DNA of 64,000 bases from Bradyrhizobium zhanjiangense (GCF_004114935.1 NZ_CP022221.1:1447001-1511000), one strand, 5' to 3'; shown: positions 22,213-30,390, counted from the stretch's first letter. Program-made: numbers and translations. The notes: a model not told the origin generated them from the letters alone.

Positions 22213-23178
22213 CTACTTCGCCGTCTCGATCCCAGCGTCTTTGATCACCTTCGCCCACTTCTTGGTCTCGTCGGCGATGAAGCTGCGAAAATGTTCGGGC
22301 TCATCGCCGATCAGCGTCGCGCCTTGGGCGGCGAGCTTCTCCTTCACCGCCGGATCTGCCATCGCCTTCGTTGCCAGGCCATGCAGCGCAGCGATGATCT
22401 CCTTCGGCGTGCCCATGCCGTACCAGTTCTCGATGCGCAGCTGCGGAAACCCCGCTTCCGCCGTGGTCGGCACCTCCGGCGCGGTCGGTGCACGCTCGGC
22501 CGAGCCGACCGCGATCGGCCGCAACGCGCCGGCCTTGACCTGCGGCAGCAGCACCGGCAGATCGAGGAACGTCATCTGGACCTGCTGGCCCAACAGATCA
22601 TTCACCGCGGGCGCAGCACCGCGATAGGGCACGTGCACGATGTCGATCTTCGCCGTCAGCTTGAACAATTCGCCGGCGAGATGCGGCAGGCTGCCGGGGC
22701 CGGAGGAGGCGAAGTTGAGCTTTCCCGGCTGCGCCTTGGCGAGCGCAATCAGCTCGCCGATGTCCTTGACGGGGACATTGGTCGCGACCACGAGCATTTC
22801 CGGCACGGTCGCAACCAGCGTCACCGGCGTGAGGTCGGTCAGTGTGTCATAGGCTACCTTCTCCATGCTCGGGCCGATCGCGAGCGCGCCGGCTGAGGAG
22901 ATCGCGATGGTGTAGCCGTCGGGCGCGACCTTGGAGACGGCATCCGTGCCGAGCACGCCGCCCTGGCCGCCGCGATTGTCGATCACCACCGGCTGTCCTG
23001 ACAACTCGGACATGCGCTGGCCGATCACCCGCGCGATGATGTCGTTGGGCCCGCCGGCCGGGAACGGCACGATCAGCTTGATCGGCTTGGCCGGGAAATT
23101 CTGCGCCGACGCCAATGACGGCAGCAGCAGGAACAATCCCAAGAACAATTCAACGAGCAGCCTGCGTGAGACGGTCAT
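22213..23178 (-). CDS. tripartite tricarboxylate transporter (Bug/TctC) binding protein
   Basis: 321 residues with a signal peptide ending near LASAQ (about 26). After it comes the family hallmark FPAKPIKLIVPFPAGGPNDIIARVIGQRMSE, and DNRGGQGGVLGTDAVSKVAPDGYT, which frames the ligand pocket. These periplasmic proteins bind carboxylates, aromatic acids or nicotinate. No TctA/TctB membrane genes are nearby, so it is an orphan, as is common for this large family. It lies 21 bases downstream of hisN on the same strand and may share its transcript. Confidence 0.9.
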   Translation of the reverse strand: MTVSRRLLVELFLGLFLLLPSLASAQNFPAKPIKLIVPFPAGGPNDIIARVIGQRMSELSGQPVVIDNRGGQGGVLGTDAVSKVAPDGYTIAISSAGALAIGPSMEKVAYDTLTDLTPVTLVATVPEMLVVATNVPVKDIGELIALAKAQPGKLNFASSGPGSLPHLAGELFKLTAKIDIVHVPYRGAAPAVNDLLGQQVQMTFLDLPVLLPQVKAGALRPIAVGSAERAPTAPEVPTTAEAGFPQLRIENWYGMGTPKEIIAALHGLATKAMADPAVKEKLAAQGATLIGDEPEHFRSFIADETKKWAKVIKDAGIETAK

Positions 23179-23199
23179 GCAAGCCCTCCGCTCGCGTTG

Positions 23200-23982
23200 T
23201 TATTGGTTCAAAAGCTTGAGTGCTTCTTCGTGGACCCTGGGGTCGCCGGCCGCGATGATGCGGCCGCCCCCCTGGGCCGGCTTGCCTTCCCAGGTGGTGA
23301 CGACGCCGCCAGCGCCGGTCACGATCGGGATCAGCGCCGCGATATCGTAGGGTTTCAGCTCGGTCTCGACCACGAGGTCGACATGGCCGGCGGCGAGCAT
23401 GCAATAGGAGTAGCAGTCGCCGCCATAGCGCGACAGCCGCGCGCCCTGCTCGATGCGACCGAAGATGGCGCGGTCGCTCTCGTTCATCAACAGCGGGCTG
23501 GTGGTGTAGGTCGTGGCTTCCGACAGCGAGGCGCAGCGCCGGACCTGGAGCCGGCGTTCGCCAGAGGGGCCCTTGTAATTGGCCGAGCCGTTGTCGCCGG
23601 AGAAGCGTTCGCCGATGAAGGGCTGGTGCATCATGCCGAACACCGGCGCGCCCTTGTGCAGCAGCGCGATCAGCGTGCCCCAGATCGGAAACCCGCCGAT
23701 GAAGGATTTGGTGCCGTCGATGGGATCGAGCACCCAGACATAGTCAGCGTCGTCGCGCTCATTGCCGAACTCCTCGCCGACGATGCCGTGCTGGGGGAAG
23801 CTGGCCTTGATCAGCCGCCGCATCACGGCCTCCGCGGCGCGGTCGGCCTCCGTCACGGGATCGAAATCCTTGGTCTTGCTCTTGTCGTCGACCGACAGCG
23901 AGGTGCGGAAGAATGGCAGGATGGTTTCGCCGGAGGCGGTGGCGAGCCGTCCGATGAAGGCGGAGAAGTCGATCACCGTCAC
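23200..23982 (-). CDS. hisN: histidinol-phosphatase, inositol-monophosphatase type (HisN)
   Basis: 260 residues with the metal-binding motifs of the inositol monophosphatase superfamily: GEE in GIVGEEFGNE, WVLDPIDGTKSFIGG, and GGDCYSYCMLAAGHVDLVVE near the end. The sequence around DPIDGTKSFIGGFPIWGTLIAL is characteristic of the HisN group, which removes phosphate from L-histidinol phosphate, the penultimate step of histidine synthesis in actinobacteria and many alphaproteobacteria. Inositol-1-phosphatase is the alternative activity. No other his genes are adjacent. Confidence 0.88.
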   Translation of the reverse strand: MTVIDFSAFIGRLATASGETILPFFRTSLSVDDKSKTKDFDPVTEADRAAEAVMRRLIKASFPQHGIVGEEFGNERDDADYVWVLDPIDGTKSFIGGFPIWGTLIALLHKGAPVFGMMHQPFIGERFSGDNGSANYKGPSGERRLQVRRCASLSEATTYTTSPLLMNESDRAIFGRIEQGARLSRYGGDCYSYCMLAAGHVDLVVETELKPYDIAALIPIVTGAGGVVTTWEGKPAQGGGRIIAAGDPRVHEEALKLLNQ

Positions 23983-24283
23983 GGCGTGTCCTCAAAAGCG
24001 AAAGTCGGATGAAGCTCGCTTCTGCCTAGCTCAAATCCGCAGAATCTTGCAGCGCTGTCTTGATTTGCTCCCTGGTATTTTGAATGCCGCAACCGGCTGC
24101 CTCATCTCAGTCATCTCCTGGCCAAATATCGATCACAGTGTTGAAAACTTAGTTCCGACCATGCCTCGTTTGTATGCAAACACTTATCAACTCATTGAAT
24201 TTCCTTATCAAAGAAACTGAATCTGGGTTTCCATGGAAGCAACTGAGCCATGTCCTATTGCATGGGAAACGACTGAAAAGCCC
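23983..24283. other. AT-rich intergenic region
   Basis: About 300 bases clearly lower in GC than the surroundings, upstream of the small RNA gene. No reading frame with a ribosome-binding site and family-like sequence is seen. It probably contains the hisN promoter at its left end and upstream control sites of the small RNA at its right. Confidence 0.5.
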
Positions 24284-24312
24284 TTGCACTTTGTGCGGCG
24301 CGGTCGCATATT
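24284..24312 (+). promoter_or_regulatory. sigma-70 type promoter of the small RNA gene
   Basis: TTGCAC (24284-24289), exactly 17 bases, then CATATT (24307-24312). Transcription should start at about 24319, two bases before the first hairpin of the RNA. Confidence 0.75.
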
Positions 24313-24318
24313 GTTGCG

Positions 24319-24407
24319 GTGCGGTAGCGCTTGGCGTTACCGCTGCCCTCCTTGGGCGTTTCCTCCCTAGACTTGGGCCGCTTCTTCATCAGAAGCGGCC
24401 CTTTTTT
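24319..24407 (+). ncRNA. trans-acting small RNA with anti-Shine-Dalgarno tracts
   Basis: An ~89-nt gene read from its own promoter. Hairpin 1 (24321-24343) has a 10-bp stem GCGGTAGCGC/GCGTTACCGC with loop TTG. The middle (24344-24374) has two pyrimidine tracts, CCCTCCTT (loop of a small GCCC/GGGC hairpin) and TTTCCTCCC (unpaired), both able to pair with ribosome-binding sites. It ends in a strong intrinsic terminator. The order hairpin, CCUCC-rich single strand, terminator resembles Hfq-dependent alphaproteobacterial small RNAs such as the alpha-r8/MmgR and CCUCC-motif groups; the family name is tentative. Confidence 0.8.
24375..24407 (+). terminator. intrinsic terminator of the small RNA
   Basis: GGGCCGCTTC (24375-24384) pairs perfectly with GAAGCGGCCC (24392-24401) across loop TTCATCA, followed by six T's. 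No protein-coding gene ends here on the plus strand, which is what first pointed to the small RNA. Confidence 0.93.
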
Positions 24408-24507
24408 CTTTGGGCCTCTGTTTTCATTTCAGAGCGCGCAAACTTGCGAAGCGAAAACGCGTTCGCGCCGTTGGCTCGCGGCACTCTCGTCCGAGAGTAA
24501 GAGGCGA

Positions 24508-25398
24508 CTATTCCGCTGCGGCCTGGAACGAGCCGAGATCGCCGAACGGGATCGTGGTCGCCAGCACGTCGGCGAGGATGCCGAAGTCGCTTGCGACTTG
24601 CGCAAAGCGCGGACTGCGCTCGCGCCGCCGTTCGTCCATATAGATCGCGCGATTGAGCTCGAGCTGCACCGCGTGCAGGCCGCTCGCGGGATTGCCGTAA
24701 TGCTCGGTGATGAAGCCGCCGGCATAGGGCTTGTTGCGGCCGATCGAATAGCCGAGGCCCGTCATGGTTTCCTCGACGCGGTCGGGAAGCAGCGGCGTGC
24801 AGCTCGTGCCGTAGCGATCGCCGATCACGATATCGGGCCGGCGCGGCTCGTCTCTGCTGACGCCGACCGAGGGCATCGAGTGGCAGTCGACCAGCACCAC
24901 GGTGCCGAACAACTGGTGCACCTTGTTGATCAGCCGACGCAGCGCGCGGTGGTAGGGCTTGTACAGCGTCTCGATCCGTCCCAGCGCGTCGTCGACCAGG
25001 ATGCGGTCGCGGTAGATTTCCTGTCCGTCACCGACCACGCGCGGAATGGTGCCGAGACCGCCGGCGACCCGCATCGAGCGGGTATTGGCAAAGCTCGGCA
25101 GGCGGCCGGTGAACATGCGGGGATCGAGCTCATAGGGCTCGCGGTTGACGTCGACATAGGAGCGGGGAAAGTTGACCCGCACGGTCGGAAAGCCGCGATC
25201 GCTCAAATGGCCGATCAGCTCGTCCATGAACGAATCTTCGGACCGCCGCAGCGTCGGCAGGTCGATCCTGGATGCGATGAGGAATTCGTCCGGATAGGTC
25301 GAGCCGGAATGGGGCGAGTTGAAGATGACCGGGGCACGCCATTGCGCGGGCTCCACGATCTCGAAGGCTGGCGACGTTTCGCCGTCAAACCGGGTCAT
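24508..25398 (-). CDS. N-formylglutamate amidohydrolase family protein
   Basis: 296 residues with the family motifs NSPHSGSTYP near the N-terminus, SEDSFMDEL, VDCHSMPS in the middle (metal-binding Asp and His) and GGFITEHYGNP. Family members remove formate from N-formyl-L-glutamate, the last step of one histidine-degradation route (HutG). No other hut genes are nearby; the neighbour is cpdR, a pairing I recall from other alphaproteobacteria, so the in vivo role may not be histidine use. Start ATG at 25398. Confidence 0.88.
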   Translation of the reverse strand: MTRFDGETSPAFEIVEPAQWRAPVIFNSPHSGSTYPDEFLIASRIDLPTLRRSEDSFMDELIGHLSDRGFPTVRVNFPRSYVDVNREPYELDPRMFTGRLPSFANTRSMRVAGGLGTIPRVVGDGQEIYRDRILVDDALGRIETLYKPYHRALRRLINKVHQLFGTVVLVDCHSMPSVGVSRDEPRRPDIVIGDRYGTSCTPLLPDRVEETMTGLGYSIGRNKPYAGGFITEHYGNPASGLHAVQLELNRAIYMDERRRERSPRFAQVASDFGILADVLATTIPFGDLGSFQAAAE

Positions 25399-25729
25399 CT
25401 TCTCAGGCTTCGTCCCTTCGCGCCGGGATCTGGCATGGTCCAGATCGCATTGATTCGGCCGATCGAGCGGCTCTTATGTGACGTCATTGTCCGGAATCGC
25501 AACCATTCTGCCAAGCGAAAAGATGTGACGGGCACTGGAACACGTCTTAACCCTGCGGGCAGCGGGGTGGGGATCTCCGCGCGCGGCTCGATTGATTCGA
25601 GCTGCGTTCAGGTTCACAAAGGGCCGGCAGCAGCAGCCGTCTCAGGGTTAAGATTTTCACCCCAAATTTACCCTCTGTCGGGCTTAGTGACCTCTGCTGA
25701 TATCCTCTGGGGATTCGACGTTTCCTGCC
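25399..25729. other. divergent control region between the amidohydrolase gene and cpdR
   Basis: 331 bases without a gene. It contains CTTAACCCTG at 25546-25555 and its exact inverted copy CAGGGTTAAG at 25643-25652. The TTAAC/GTTAA cores are half of the CtrA motif, but neither copy shows the full TTAA-N7-TTAA spacing. The cpdR start is close to an AT-rich stretch at 25650-25670. Confidence 0.55.
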
Positions 25730-26089
25730 ATGCCAAAGATCCTGCTCGCCGAAGACGACAACGACATGCGCCGCTTCCTGGTCAAGGCGCTGGAAAACGC
25801 CGGTTTTCAGGTCTCGTCCCATGACAACGGCATGGCCGCCTATCAGCGGTTGCGGGAAGAGCCGTTCGAGATGCTGCTGACCGACATCGTGATGCCGGAG
25901 ATGGACGGTATCGAGCTCGCCCGCCGCGCCTCGGAACTCGACCCCGACATCAAGATCATGTTCATCACCGGCTTCGCCGCGGTGGCCCTGAACTCGGATT
26001 CGGACGCCCCCAAGAACGCCAAGGTGCTATCCAAGCCCGTCCACTTGCGCGAATTGGTCAGCGAAGTGAACAAGATGCTGGCGGCCTGA
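25730..26089 (+). CDS. cpdR: cell-cycle response regulator CpdR
   Basis: 119 residues: a single receiver domain and nothing else. MPKILLAEDDNDMRRFLVKALE supplies the acidic pair, Asp52 in LLTDIVMPEMDG is the phosphorylation site, and the conserved Lys is in VLSKPVHL. The match to CpdR is strong over the full length. In Caulobacter and rhizobia, unphosphorylated CpdR brings the ClpXP protease and its substrates (such as CtrA or PopA-linked cargo) together at the cell pole, while phosphorelay through ChpT switches it off. It sits just before tRNA-Val. Confidence 0.95.
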   Translation: MPKILLAEDDNDMRRFLVKALENAGFQVSSHDNGMAAYQRLREEPFEMLLTDIVMPEMDGIELARRASELDPDIKIMFITGFAAVALNSDSDAPKNAKVLSKPVHLRELVSEVNKMLAA

Positions 26090-26163
26090 ATCGGCCCCCT
26101 TCCGTCCTTGCGCCGGCTCCCCTGAGCCGTTATAGGGACCCCACCCGATCTAGACGACCTCTA

Positions 26164-26238
26164 GGGCACGTAGCTCAGCGGGAGAGCACTACCTTGACAT
26201 GGTAGGGGTCACAGGTTCGATCCCTGTCGTGCCCACCA
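26164..26238 (+). tRNA. tRNA-Val (anticodon GAC)
   Basis: A complete cloverleaf: acceptor GGGCACG/CGTGCCC, D-arm GCTC..GAGC, anticodon stem CTACC/GGTAG with loop TTGACAT (anticodon GAC, valine), T-arm with GGTTCGATCC, discriminator A and encoded CCA. It follows cpdR by 74 bases. Confidence 0.96.
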
Positions 26239-26430
26239 TCCTTCGCTCGCGAAGCGAGTGAAGGATGCCGCGCCGTAGCCCAACGGGCGCAGGCGGGCTG
26301 CCGCCGCGAGCTACGGCTCGGCAAGCCACCAATCTCACTGCGAAACATGTCCGGCGTAGCTCGAAGAGCGTAGACGGACTGGCACGGCTTGCTCGGTCTT
26401 CGGGAACACCCCACCGGCTCCGGCATTGTT
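26239..26430. repeat. repeat-rich spacer after tRNA-Val
   Basis: Directly after the tRNA is a hairpin, CCTTCGCTCG / CGAGTGAAGG (26242-26266). Then two degenerate copies of a GTAG-CC/CTC...GGGCG/GAGCG...GGCGG/GACGG motif at about 26274-26300 and 26351-26378. These are small dispersed elements of a kind I associate with tRNA-adjacent insertion spots; there is no integrase and no repeat of the tRNA end, so an attachment site is not shown. Confidence 0.5.
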
Positions 26431-26435
26431 CCGCC

Positions 26436-26651
26436 ATGCCAAAAATCTTCAAGCGCGGCGACCACGTCAGCTGGAATTCCGAGGCCGGCCGGGTGCGCGG
26501 CCATATCCTGCGCGTGCACACCGAGGACGTCGACTACAAGGGCTACGTCCACCACGCCACGCCGGACGACCCGCAATACGAGATCAAGAGCGACAAGACC
26601 GACCACGTCGCCCTGCACAAGGGAAAGGCGTTGCGATTGTTGCGGAGTTGA
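26436..26651 (+). CDS. DUF2945 (hypervirulence-associated, Tudor-like) small protein
   Basis: 71 residues beginning MPKIFKRGDHVSWNSEAG and continuing RVRGHILRVHTEDVDYKGY. This is the compact beta fold of the DUF2945/HVA family, often annotated as hypervirulence-associated. The YEIKSDKTDHVALHKGKALRLL end matches family length, so the protein is full size. The function is not known; the family occurs in soil bacteria and fungi. The downstream DUF488 gene is 23 bases away on the same strand, so they may be cotranscribed. Confidence 0.85.
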   Translation: MPKIFKRGDHVSWNSEAGRVRGHILRVHTEDVDYKGYVHHATPDDPQYEIKSDKTDHVALHKGKALRLLRS

Positions 26652-26674
26652 ACGTGAGGTGAGCAAGGCATCCC

Positions 26675-27211
26675 ATGGCTCATCCCTTCTTCACCATCGG
26701 CCATGCCACGCATTCGATCGAGGGATTCATCGAGTTGTTGCAGGGCAGCTCGATCACATATCTGGCCGACGTTCGCACCGTGCCCCGCTCGCGCACCAAC
26801 CCGCAGTACAATCGCGACACGCTGCCGCAGTCGCTCGCGGCCGTTTCGATCGGCTACGAACATATCGCCTCGCTCGGCGGCCTGCGCAGCCGCAAGCGCG
26901 AGGTGCCGCGCGAGACCAATGCTTTCTGGCAGAACGGCAGCTTCCACAATTATGCCGACTACGCCATGAGCGCGGCCTTTCACGAAGGTCTCGCTCATTT
27001 GCGCGATCTCGGGCAGACGCAGCGCTGCGCCATCATGTGCGCGGAAACATTGTGGTGGCGATGTCACCGCCGCATCATCACCGATTATCTGCTCGCCGCC
27101 GGCGAGACCGTGTTTCACATTCTGGGACCAGGGCAGGTCAAACAGGCCGAGATGAATCCGGCGGCGCGCGTCATGGCTGACGGCCGCTTGGTTTATCCTG
27201 CGCAAAGTTAG
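26675..27211 (+). CDS. DUF488-family protein
   Basis: 178 residues with the family opening FFTIGHATHSIEGFIELL, the LADVRTVPRSR motif and the signature CAIMCAETLWWRCHRRIITDYL near residue 120, which is present in nearly all members. The family is widespread and uncharacterised; the conserved Cys, Glu and His suggest a catalytic or metal role. It lies between the DUF2945 gene and an amidase-like gene in a run of small plus-strand genes. Confidence 0.85.
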   Translation: MAHPFFTIGHATHSIEGFIELLQGSSITYLADVRTVPRSRTNPQYNRDTLPQSLAAVSIGYEHIASLGGLRSRKREVPRETNAFWQNGSFHNYADYAMSAAFHEGLAHLRDLGQTQRCAIMCAETLWWRCHRRIITDYLLAAGETVFHILGPGQVKQAEMNPAARVMADGRLVYPAQS

Positions 27212-27339
27212 CCAATCGTCGCTGTTGCGGCTATGCTTGCCGCAGTCCATAGATCCTCTGGGTGAGTTGGTGGTCGCCGCCCGTCACCCATAGGATCTAC
27301 GCTCCCCTTGATCCGCGTGATCCGCGACGTGAGTTTGCC

Positions 27340-27825
27340 ATGAGCATATCCGTCATCGAACAAGCAAAAATTCAGGCGCAGGTGCTGGTGCCGCTGGTTA
27401 AGGCGCTGCAGGCCGAGCTCGGCGAGGCGCGCGCCAACGCGCTGGTGCGCAAGGCGCTCGGAGATCTCTATCGCGGCTTCGGCGAGGAATTCTGGAAAGC
27501 CAAGAGCCTAAACGAGAACGAGGCAGACCTCGGCCAGGCGGTCGCGTCCGCCTTCAAGACCTATGCCCGCGACGACGCGCTCGCCTATGACGTCATCGAG
27601 CAGTCGAAGGACGTCTTCGCATTCGACGTGAAGCGATGCGCTTATGCCGAGTTCTACAAGGCGCTGGGCGAGCCCGAGCTCGGCTTCCTCCTGGTCTGCA
27701 CCGCCGACTTTGCCACCGCGGAAGGGTTCGGCCGCGACATCAGGCTCACGCGCACGCAAACCATCATGCAAGGCGCACCTCATTGCGATTTCCGCTACCG
27801 GCGCGATCCGGGCGGATCATCGTGA
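27340..27825 (+). CDS. L-2-amino-thiazoline-4-carboxylic acid hydrolase family protein
   Basis: 161 residues from the ATG at 27340. The middle, FAFDVKRCAYAEFYKALGEPELGFLLVCTADF, and the end TQTIMQGAPHCDFRYR carry the conserved Cys-His features of the ATC hydrolase family, known from the 2-amino-thiazoline-4-carboxylate to cysteine pathway of Pseudomonas. Many distant members have unknown substrates, and no other atc gene is near. A GTG/ATG further upstream would add 26 polar residues and is unlikely. Confidence 0.75.
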   Translation: MSISVIEQAKIQAQVLVPLVKALQAELGEARANALVRKALGDLYRGFGEEFWKAKSLNENEADLGQAVASAFKTYARDDALAYDVIEQSKDVFAFDVKRCAYAEFYKALGEPELGFLLVCTADFATAEGFGRDIRLTRTQTIMQGAPHCDFRYRRDPGGSS

Positions 27826-27873
27826 GAGCGTTTGCCGCTTCAGGCCTCGGTCGCGTCGGGATCAGCAGCTGAC

Positions 27874-28665
27874 TTACCGTCCAAGCCGCCAGAACGCCGT
27901 CTGCAGCGGGAGCTGATGCTTGATCATCGTGACGCCGTCGACGACCTTCAGGCCGCGGCTCGCACAGGCTTCCATGAATTCGGTGCGGCGGGCGGCGATG
28001 ATGTCGAATACCGCGCAATCCCCCGGCAGATTGGACGGATCCATCGGCAGCGCGTCGCTCGCGTGCAGGCCGAGCGATGTGGCGTTGACGCAGAGGCCGA
28101 CGTCGTCGAAGCGCTCCTCGAGGCTGATATCGAGATCGGGGAATTGCCCGCGCAGCTTTGCTGCGAGCAACTCGACCGGAGCGGGCACCTCGTTGAGGAT
28201 GCGCAGGCGCTTCAAGCCCGCTGCGGCGAGTGCGTGGCAGATCGCGCGGCCGGCGCCGCCCGCGCCGATCACGACAGTGCGGCGCTCGGGATCGAACATG
28301 TTGGCCTCGCGTGCGGCGTTCAGAAAACCGCCGCCATCAAAGGACTCCCCGACCAGCTTTCCGTCCGCTTCGATCCGGATCGTGTTGACCACACCCTCGA
28401 ATGTCGCGGCAGGTCCCACATGGTCGCAGAGTTCGAACGCCGCCGGCTTGTGCGGCATGGTCAGGTTGAAGCCGGCGGTGCTCGGCGATTTCGCCAGCGT
28501 GCGGATTGTCCTGGCGAGATCGTCCGGGTGCACATCCATCGGCACCATGTGCCAGTCGAGGCCCCGCTCCTCGAAATAAGGCGTGTAGTATCTGGGCGCA
28601 CCGACATGGCCGGCGGGATGGGCGAAGATGAAGACGACGCGCGAGGCGCCGGTCGGAAGCTTCAT
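27874..28665 (-). CDS. shikimate dehydrogenase-like (AroE paralogue)
   Basis: 263 residues with the two-domain AroE layout. The catalytic pair is kept: Lys73 in NLTMPHK and Asp110 in GESFDGGG; the dinucleotide site is VVIGAGGAGRAIC at 131-143. However, the N-terminal loop that in AroE reads HSLSPxxHN and binds the shikimate carboxylate here reads HVGAPRYYTP, so both serines are missing. It is the last gene of an ABC importer operon (4 bases after the permease stop). This points to a catabolic dehydrogenase for a cyclic polyol acid imported by the transporter, rather than aromatic amino-acid synthesis. Confidence 0.85.
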   Translation of the reverse strand: MKLPTGASRVVFIFAHPAGHVGAPRYYTPYFEERGLDWHMVPMDVHPDDLARTIRTLAKSPSTAGFNLTMPHKPAAFELCDHVGPAATFEGVVNTIRIEADGKLVGESFDGGGFLNAAREANMFDPERRTVVIGAGGAGRAICHALAAAGLKRLRILNEVPAPVELLAAKLRGQFPDLDISLEERFDDVGLCVNATSLGLHASDALPMDPSNLPGDCAVFDIIAARRTEFMEACASRGLKVVDGVTMIKHQLPLQTAFWRLGR

Positions 28666-28669
28666 GGCA

Positions 28670-29497
28670 TCATCCCTTGACCGCGCCGGCGGTCAGCCCG
28701 GAGACGAGATAACGGCGCACCGCGAGCGAGAAGATCAGCACCGGCGCCATCACCAGCGAGCCGCCGGCGGCGATCTTGCCCCATTCCCAGCCCTCGTAGT
28801 TCATGAAGTTGACGACGGCGACCGGCGCGGTGCGTGCATTGGTCCGGGTGAGGATCAGGGCGAAGAAGAAATCGTTCCAGGCGTAGAGGAAGCAGAGGAT
28901 CGCGGTCGCGGCGATGCCGGGCGTCACCATCGGCAGCACGATTTTTGTGAACACCGTGCGCGTCCGCGCGCCGTCGACGAGGGCGGCTTCCTCCAGCGAA
29001 ACCGGTATGGTGTCGAAGAACGGCTGCATCATCCAGATCACCAGGGGCAGGTTGAAGCTGGTGTAGACCAGCACCAGGCCGGTGACGGTGTCGAGCAGCC
29101 CGATCCAGCGATAGAACAGGAAGAAGGGAATGGTGAAGGCGATCGGCGGCGCCATGCGCGTCACCAGGATCGCAAAGGAGAGCGCATGCTTGCCGCGCCC
29201 GGCCCAGCGCGACAGCGCGTAGGCCGCAGGCACGCCGGACAGCAGTGCGAGCGCGGTCGAGAGCGAGGCGCTCAAGAGGCTGTTGACGAAGGAGGCCGAG
29301 AACGCGCTGTGCCAGAGCGAGACGTAGTTTTCCAGCGTCGGCGTGAAGATCAGCGGTGGCGGGAATTGCAGGATCTGGTCGTTGGACTTGAAGCTCATCT
29401 GCAGCAGCCACAGAAACGGCGAGAGCACGACGAGCAGCGTCATGGTGATCGCGACCAGCCGCCCAGGCGTCGCGCGGCGTCCGGAATGGTGGCTCAT
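28670..29497 (-). CDS. carbohydrate-type ABC transporter permease (MalG-like)
   Basis: 275 residues with six predicted membrane helices and the coupling motif EEAALVDGARTRTVFTKIVLPMVTPG (EAA loop) that contacts the ATPase. MalG/UgpE-type sequence. Its ATG overlaps the stop of the upstream permease by four bases (ATGA), so the two are translationally coupled. No ATP-binding subunit is encoded in the operon; a shared MsmK/UgpC-type ATPase from elsewhere would be needed. Confidence 0.92.
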   Translation of the reverse strand: MSHHSGRRATPGRLVAITMTLLVVLSPFLWLLQMSFKSNDQILQFPPPLIFTPTLENYVSLWHSAFSASFVNSLLSASLSTALALLSGVPAAYALSRWAGRGKHALSFAILVTRMAPPIAFTIPFFLFYRWIGLLDTVTGLVLVYTSFNLPLVIWMMQPFFDTIPVSLEEAALVDGARTRTVFTKIVLPMVTPGIAATAILCFLYAWNDFFFALILTRTNARTAPVAVVNFMNYEGWEWGKIAAGGSLVMAPVLIFSLAVRRYLVSGLTAGAVKG

Positions 29498-30390
29498 GCC
29501 ATCGCCTCCCGCCGGCGCCCCATCCAGACCAGGGCAAGGCTGATGCCGGCGACGAGCAGCAGCATCACGACCGTGACCGCGCTGGAATAGCCGATCTCGT
29601 TGGTGTCGAAGGCAAGGAGATACGCATAGTAGTTCGTGACTTCCGTGACCGTGCCCGGACCGCCGCTGGTCAGCAGGAAGATCAACGGAAACGCCTTCAC
29701 GCTGTCGATCAGGCGGAACATGCCGGAGATGACGAGGATCGGCGTGATGAAGGGCAGGGTGACGTACCAGAAGATCTGAAGCTTGCTGGCGCCGTCGACC
29801 AGGGCGGCCTCCGAATATTCGTCGGGGATGGTCTGGAGCGCCGCCAGCACCATCAGGAAGGTGAAGGGCAACCATTCCCAGGTGTCGGCGATGATGATGG
29901 CGGTCAGCGCGAAATCGACGCTGGAGGTCAGCGCAGGCATGGTGAAATTGAGGAGCTGCGCGGCGTAATAAAGCGGGCTGATGTCGGGCGTGTAGATCAG
30001 CTTCCAGATCACCGCGACGACGATCGGCGGCAGCACCATCGGGATCAGGAAGAAGGTGCGGGCGAACTCGACGAAGCGCGACGGCACGTTGAGGAGCAGC
30101 GCGAGCAGCATGCCGAGCAGGACCTGGAACAGCACACCCCAGCACGACAGTTTTGCCTGCACCCAGAGTGAATTGACGAAGCGGGGATCGCCGGGCAGCA
30201 GGCCGTAATTGCGCAGCGGCACGCTGAAATCGGTCGCCGAGCCCGGCGCCGTCAACTGGAACGGCGTCAGGCTGGTCACGACGAGATAGATCGCCGGAAG
30301 CACGGCGACCGCAAACAGCACGATCAGGCTCGGCGTGAGCGCGCAGGCGATGAAGCTGCGGCGCTCCGCGTCAATTCCACTCTCGCTCAA
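29494..30390 (-). CDS. carbohydrate-type ABC transporter permease (MalF-like)
   Basis: 298 residues when started at the TTG at 30390, which overlaps the stop of the binding-protein gene as TTGA. The frame stays open far upstream, but that part is polar and is a shadow of the binding-protein gene. It begins MSESGIDAERRSFIACALTP, followed by the first helix, with the EAA loop YSEAALVDGASKLQIFWYVTLP. It forms the transport channel with the MalG-like partner. Confidence 0.9.
   Translation of the reverse strand: MSESGIDAERRSFIACALTPSLIVLFAVAVLPAIYLVVTSLTPFQLTAPGSATDFSVPLRNYGLLPGDPRFVNSLWVQAKLSCWGVLFQVLLGMLLALLLNVPSRFVEFARTFFLIPMVLPPIVVAVIWKLIYTPDISPLYYAAQLLNFTMPALTSSVDFALTAIIIADTWEWLPFTFLMVLAALQTIPDEYSEAALVDGASKLQIFWYVTLPFITPILVISGMFRLIDSVKAFPLIFLLTSGGPGTVTEVTNYYAYLLAFDTNEIGYSSAVTVVMLLLVAGISLALVWMGRRREAMA

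Noticed and set aside
26164..26430. Integrative element attachment site at tRNA-Val
   Set aside because: No integrase gene and no repeated copy of the tRNA 3' end in the window.
28670..30145. 491-codon frame fusing both permeases
   Set aside because: The N-terminal 216 codons read the upstream permease in the wrong frame; the ATGA overlap and RBS define two separate genes.
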